Shown in pieces: positions 62,401-64,000 of a stretch of DNA of 64,000 nt (within the stretch, counting starts at the first letter, position 1; every line of letters starts with the position of its first letter). The translations under genes were made by a program, and so were the position numbers. The stretch is from Gulosibacter molinativorax. GTDB taxonomy: Bacteria; Actinomycetota; Actinomycetes; Actinomycetales; Microbacteriaceae. The DNA is taken from positions 1,302,001-1,366,000 of the forward strand of contig NZ_CP028426.1 in assembly GCF_003010915.2 (NCBI RefSeq), given 5' to 3'. The notes beneath the pieces were generated by a model, which saw only the letters and a program-made list of their open reading frames with translations, was not told the origin of the DNA and searched no databases.

Positions 62401-62720
62401 GCGTGCTCGGCCGCGATGATCTCAATTGCGATCGATGCTGCGGTGCGGCCGAGCGTGCCGCCCGAGGCCGCAACCCGGACGCGTTTTTCGAGCCGGTCGC
62501 GTAAGTCGGCGGCGAGCTTACGATTCGCCGCGATCGCGAGGATCTGTTCGGGCCGGTAGCCGTCGGCGATTCGCTGCGCCACGAGTTCGATCAGCGTCGA
62601 AGTTCGCCCAGACCCTGGGGCACCGATGACCGCCAGAGACTTTCCGGGGGCCGCCTCGACGATTCCCTGTTGGCTCTCATCAAGGTCAAAATCGCGGCCG
62701 GTCCTACTCTGTTCGCTCAT
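59445..62720 (-). CDS. adnA: AdnA-like helicase-nuclease subunit (degenerate motor)
   Basis: 1091 residues. The helicase motor looks inactive: Walker A reads G-A-P-G-S-G-R-T (33-40) with Arg for the catalytic Lys, and motif II reads VVDDSQELT in place of DExQD. The nuclease domain (about 880-1091) is intact, with GRIDRMEATEAGLRIIDIKTGATKP. Cys in FFECGVNWFLD and two in HCLSNNRNC near the end may bind an Fe-S cluster; only three are seen, fewer than the usual four. Consistent with mycobacterial AdnA, whose motor is dispensable. Divergent from DUF3107. Confidence 0.92.
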   Translation of the reverse strand: MSEQSRTGRDFDLDESQQGIVEAAPGKSLAVIGAPGSGRTSTLIELVAQRIADGYRPEQILAIAANRKLAADLRDRLEKRVRVAASGGTLGRTAASIAIEIIAAEHARLGQPAPKLLTGSQQDDILADLIAGLLDPEAPGAAFRAQSQWPDWFRPETLELRGFRDEMRALLTGMVEDGISPVELAALALSPESEPAAGTRHRMLWGGAAQLAQQYFDVLDQAYEGAFDSAQALSEAAQILLERDAAGLERRVFDEVRLVVVDDSQELTEPAARLIRAFERQGAQIVTFGEPDIATGAFHGGRANLAVNWRGEGEAAPERVVLEAVHRHGPTLRGVVQRASAGLGSALAGTQRQSPSAATDASESATDDTPIAAQAITPSEVEELAVLTGYLRRLHLLEGVAWDDMAVITRSGARLPSLARAFDRARIPTSTSTPLPAAEDATVRAIIALGEAAVAGSITPEVLQSVLRSPLFGLDPLELRRMRRAHYLADLEGEGRSGAQVMTDTVNARLRGEADVIGEATLTQLAESHGWLGARAIRGVAEVLTRMMGRLRDGDPIDTALYEAWRDDARAKKWQEIALGNDSGAVAMNRRLDALTVLFDRAKRFVEREPHASLAAFLAEWQRDSVVDDSLAGPSGRRAVALTTPAGAVGRQWRVVVVAGVNEGVWPNLKVRDSLLGAGRLDEARGEAPLSIIDRRAEVLNDETRMLTASLSKASERILVTATSGEDTQPSRYLHTLRLEDLPSQFALGGTEQFGYAQLTLEGLVAVLRRDIAVDSASHEASEHALARLSEAGVTGAHPDSWFGVRGRSTVAPLEQSEDGVLRLQLYPSGIDSFFECGVNWFLDQYSGSAPSDAMTIGNILHLAAEREAAFADRVEMMDFAEAKLREMNFDADWVEEIQAKTVRDAAESLWTYLRRDGSEVIANEYAFRFLLERELDSGVRAEVTVSGRIDRMEATEAGLRIIDIKTGATKPSKEKLFENRQLRAYQLAHREGVLPEEAGAIKVETAALLFPRIPAKKELWSLAEQNAFDADELDLVEDNFLDAALGEAGFPMAGLDPDLDAPPTYLSDHDKHCLSNNRNCHIHAIAEVTE

Positions 62721-62813
62721 GGCCCAAATCTATCGGCAGCCTCCGACATGATTCTCGAATCGCGGTCGGTAGGCTGGTGCTCTACCGCCCAAGACCTAGT
62801 GAAAGGTGCGCCT

Positions 62814-63032
62814 GTGGAAATTCGTATTGGCGTTGAAAACTCGCCCCGCGAGATCAGCTTTGAGTCCAACCAGTCTGCCGCTGAAGTTGAGAAGATCGTG
62901 ACCGACTCGCTCGAGTCCGGTGTCGCCCGCTTCGTCGATGACCGGGAGCGCGTCATTCTCGTAAACTCCGCCAAGATCACCTTCGTCGAGATCGGCGAAG
63001 AGTCGCAGCGCCGCATCGGGTTCGTCGCGTAG
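62814..63032 (+). CDS. DUF3107 protein
   Basis: 72-residue actinobacterial conserved protein (MEIRIGVENSPREISFESN, then ARFVDDRERVILVNSAKITFVEIGEESQRRIGFVA). GTG start at 62814 is preceded by GAAAGG. Homologous to the mycobacterial TB9.4 family, which occurs near adnAB and the ferritin-like gene. Function unknown. Its stop is 2 bases before the next start, so it is co-transcribed with the membrane protein at 63035. Confidence 0.92.
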   Translation: MEIRIGVENSPREISFESNQSAAEVEKIVTDSLESGVARFVDDRERVILVNSAKITFVEIGEESQRRIGFVA

Positions 63033-63034
63033 CG

Positions 63035-63361
63035 ATGGAGTTGCTTTTCGTCGGGCTGTACAGCCTCGCGATCGCGCTCGCTGCCTCGGCCCTCGCGAAG
63101 CCTCGCGAGATGGTCGGCCCGGCGTTCATCCCCGCGATCGGAACCGCCAGCGGCCTCGCATTCTGGGCGATCGCGACGTGGCTGCTGAAGGTACCCGCGT
63201 TCTCGTGGCTTTCCTATGACCGCGGCGTCATCTGGGTGCTGCTCGTCTTCGTCGTGGCGGCCGTGTCGGTTTCGCTCGCCCTGACGCTTCCGCGCAAGCG
63301 CAAGGCGGAGGACGACGAGTTACTCGATCGCCTCAGCCACGCCGGGGCCTCGGTGCTCTAG
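63035..63361 (+). CDS. Small integral membrane protein
   Basis: 108 residues with three membrane segments (about 4-20, 30-50 and 65-88) and a basic-then-acidic C-terminal tail (RKRKAEDDELLDRL). No known domain was recognised. It follows DUF3107 by 2 bases with translational coupling likely. Converges on the ferritin-like gene, with a possible hairpin at 63362. Confidence 0.8.
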   Translation: MELLFVGLYSLAIALAASALAKPREMVGPAFIPAIGTASGLAFWAIATWLLKVPAFSWLSYDRGVIWVLLVFVVAAVSVSLALTLPRKRKAEDDELLDRLSHAGASVL

Positions 63362-63426
63362 CTCGCGCTCACGTAAAGTCGCACGTAGCGACCACCCGCA
63401 AAGCGGGGCTACGCCGCGAGCGCGAG
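63362..63426. terminator. Long imperfect hairpin between convergent genes
   Basis: CTCGCGCTC (63362-63370) pairs with GAGCGCGAG (63418-63426), enclosing CCCGC-AAA-GCGGG. It lies at the junction of two convergent genes and covers the last codons of the ferritin-like gene. No U-tract is seen, so it is a weak terminator call. Confidence 0.4.
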
Positions 63427-64000
63427 TGCGTTCATCCGCCGCGAATGCTGCGCGAACAGTTCGGTGACCATCGCCTCGACGATCTGATCGGCTCCGTCGA
63501 TCACGTCGTCGGGGCTTTGTCCTGCCTCCACACCGACAATACGGCGCGACCATAGGACGGCGGCTCCGGCGATGCGCCGACCCCACATGGCGATGCGATC
63601 GTCCAGGGTGGTGTCCAGATCGAAGAGCGTCTTGAATACCGCAACGAGCGATTCCTGGCCTTCATCCCAGCCGAGCAAGTCGTCCAGCTCGCTGCCGCCC
63701 CAGTGCCGCAGCGCATCCTCAATAAATCCCGCGTTGAGGTACACGCTGAACAGCTGTTCGTGCTGGTCTCGGCCGCGGGTCTCGCGCCAGAGGTCGGCGA
63801 GCAGCGCATCGAACTTCGCATGGGGCTCTACGCCCTCGCTCTCCCGAGCGCGATCTGCCAGACCCGTATAGAGGTCTGCGGCATTCCCCACCTCGAGCGC
63901 GACCGACAGCGACGCGTATTCCTCGCGAAGCGCATCCAGTTCTCGTTGGATGCTGATGAGCGCTCGGGCGGCGAAGATACGGAGCTCGCTCGTGGCGGGA
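63409..64000 (-). CDS. Ferritin-like fold protein (partial, 5-prime end off the window)
   Basis: The frame is open to the right edge, with no stop upstream of the GTG at 63891, so the protein starts beyond 64000. At least 196 residues are seen, all helical. Its segments SEGVEPHAKFDALLADLWRETRGRDQHEQLFSVYLNAGFIEDAL and AEAMVTELFAQHSRRMNALALAA-like C-terminus resemble the MiaE-type ferritin-like proteins that follow DUF3107 in actinobacteria. The metal-ligand Glu pattern cannot be confirmed without the missing N-terminus. Confidence 0.6.
   Translation of the reverse strand, partial: PATSELRIFAARALISIQRELDALREEYASLSVALEVGNAADLYTGLADRARESEGVEPHAKFDALLADLWRETRGRDQHEQLFSVYLNAGFIEDALRHWGGSELDDLLGWDEGQESLVAVFKTLFDLDTTLDDRIAMWGRRIAGAAVLWSRRIVGVEAGQSPDDVIDGADQIVEAMVTELFAQHSRRMNALALAA

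Overview
The window is a continuous stretch of chromosome from a high-GC Gram-positive actinobacterium, most probably a member of the Microbacteriaceae. The family call is an inference. It rests on a mycothiol-dependent formaldehyde oxidation pair, UPF0182, DUF3039, DUF3107, DUF1206 and DUF2342 proteins, an AdnAB-type two-subunit helicase-nuclease, frequent GTG starts with or without Shine-Dalgarno sequences, and short hairpin repeats containing TCGATAC. I see no phage genes, insertion sequences, CRISPR array or rRNA. One tRNA (initiator fMet) is present.

Left part (1-16.5 kb): the liv-type branched-chain amino-acid-like ABC transporter (its permease runs off the left edge), a MarR regulator and an MHS-family symporter share a distinctive paired 10-bp palindrome in their promoters. 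Next come a second MarR with a DUF3039 protein, an ABC-2 exporter pair, a nitrilase-superfamily amidase, an acidic-tailed protein, an aromatic-amino-acid-type ABC importer (ATPase, permease, lipoprotein) divergent from an Lrp/AsnC regulator, an EcsC-like protein, a third MarR and a thiamine-diphosphate decarboxylase/synthase-like enzyme.

Middle (16.6-45 kb): a translationally coupled four-gene operon joins two binding-protein-like ectodomain proteins, the second fused to a von Willebrand A domain, to XpaC-like and TelA proteins. This is the best candidate in the window for a poorly described system. It is followed by the formaldehyde pair (MscR plus metallo-hydrolase), CsbD, a flavin reductase-methyltransferase fusion with a histidine-rich run beside a cupin regulator, a TetR with a drug exporter, a GNAT-AAA+ ATPase fusion, a NarL-type two-component system whose probable operator palindromes also lie in front of an MmpL exporter, an NADPH-dependent FMN reductase, an AAE-type exchanger and a four-gene OmpR/histidine kinase/MacB-like transporter module. 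An L,D-transpeptidase and tRNA-fMet close this part.

Right part (45.4-64 kb): a block whose gene content resembles the mycobacterial Rv3193c-Rv3210c region: UPF0182, Lon-like PDZ protease, DUF2342, UvrD2-like helicase, NudC, AdnB, AdnA, DUF3107 and a ferritin-like protein cut by the right edge. It carries two local additions: a ThiF/TOMM-related protein with zinc-type cysteines and a phosphotransferase-fold protein that has lost its catalytic Asp. Several proteins here show degenerate active sites: AdnA Walker A/B, the zinc ribbon of NudC, and the missing HRDC domain of UvrD2.
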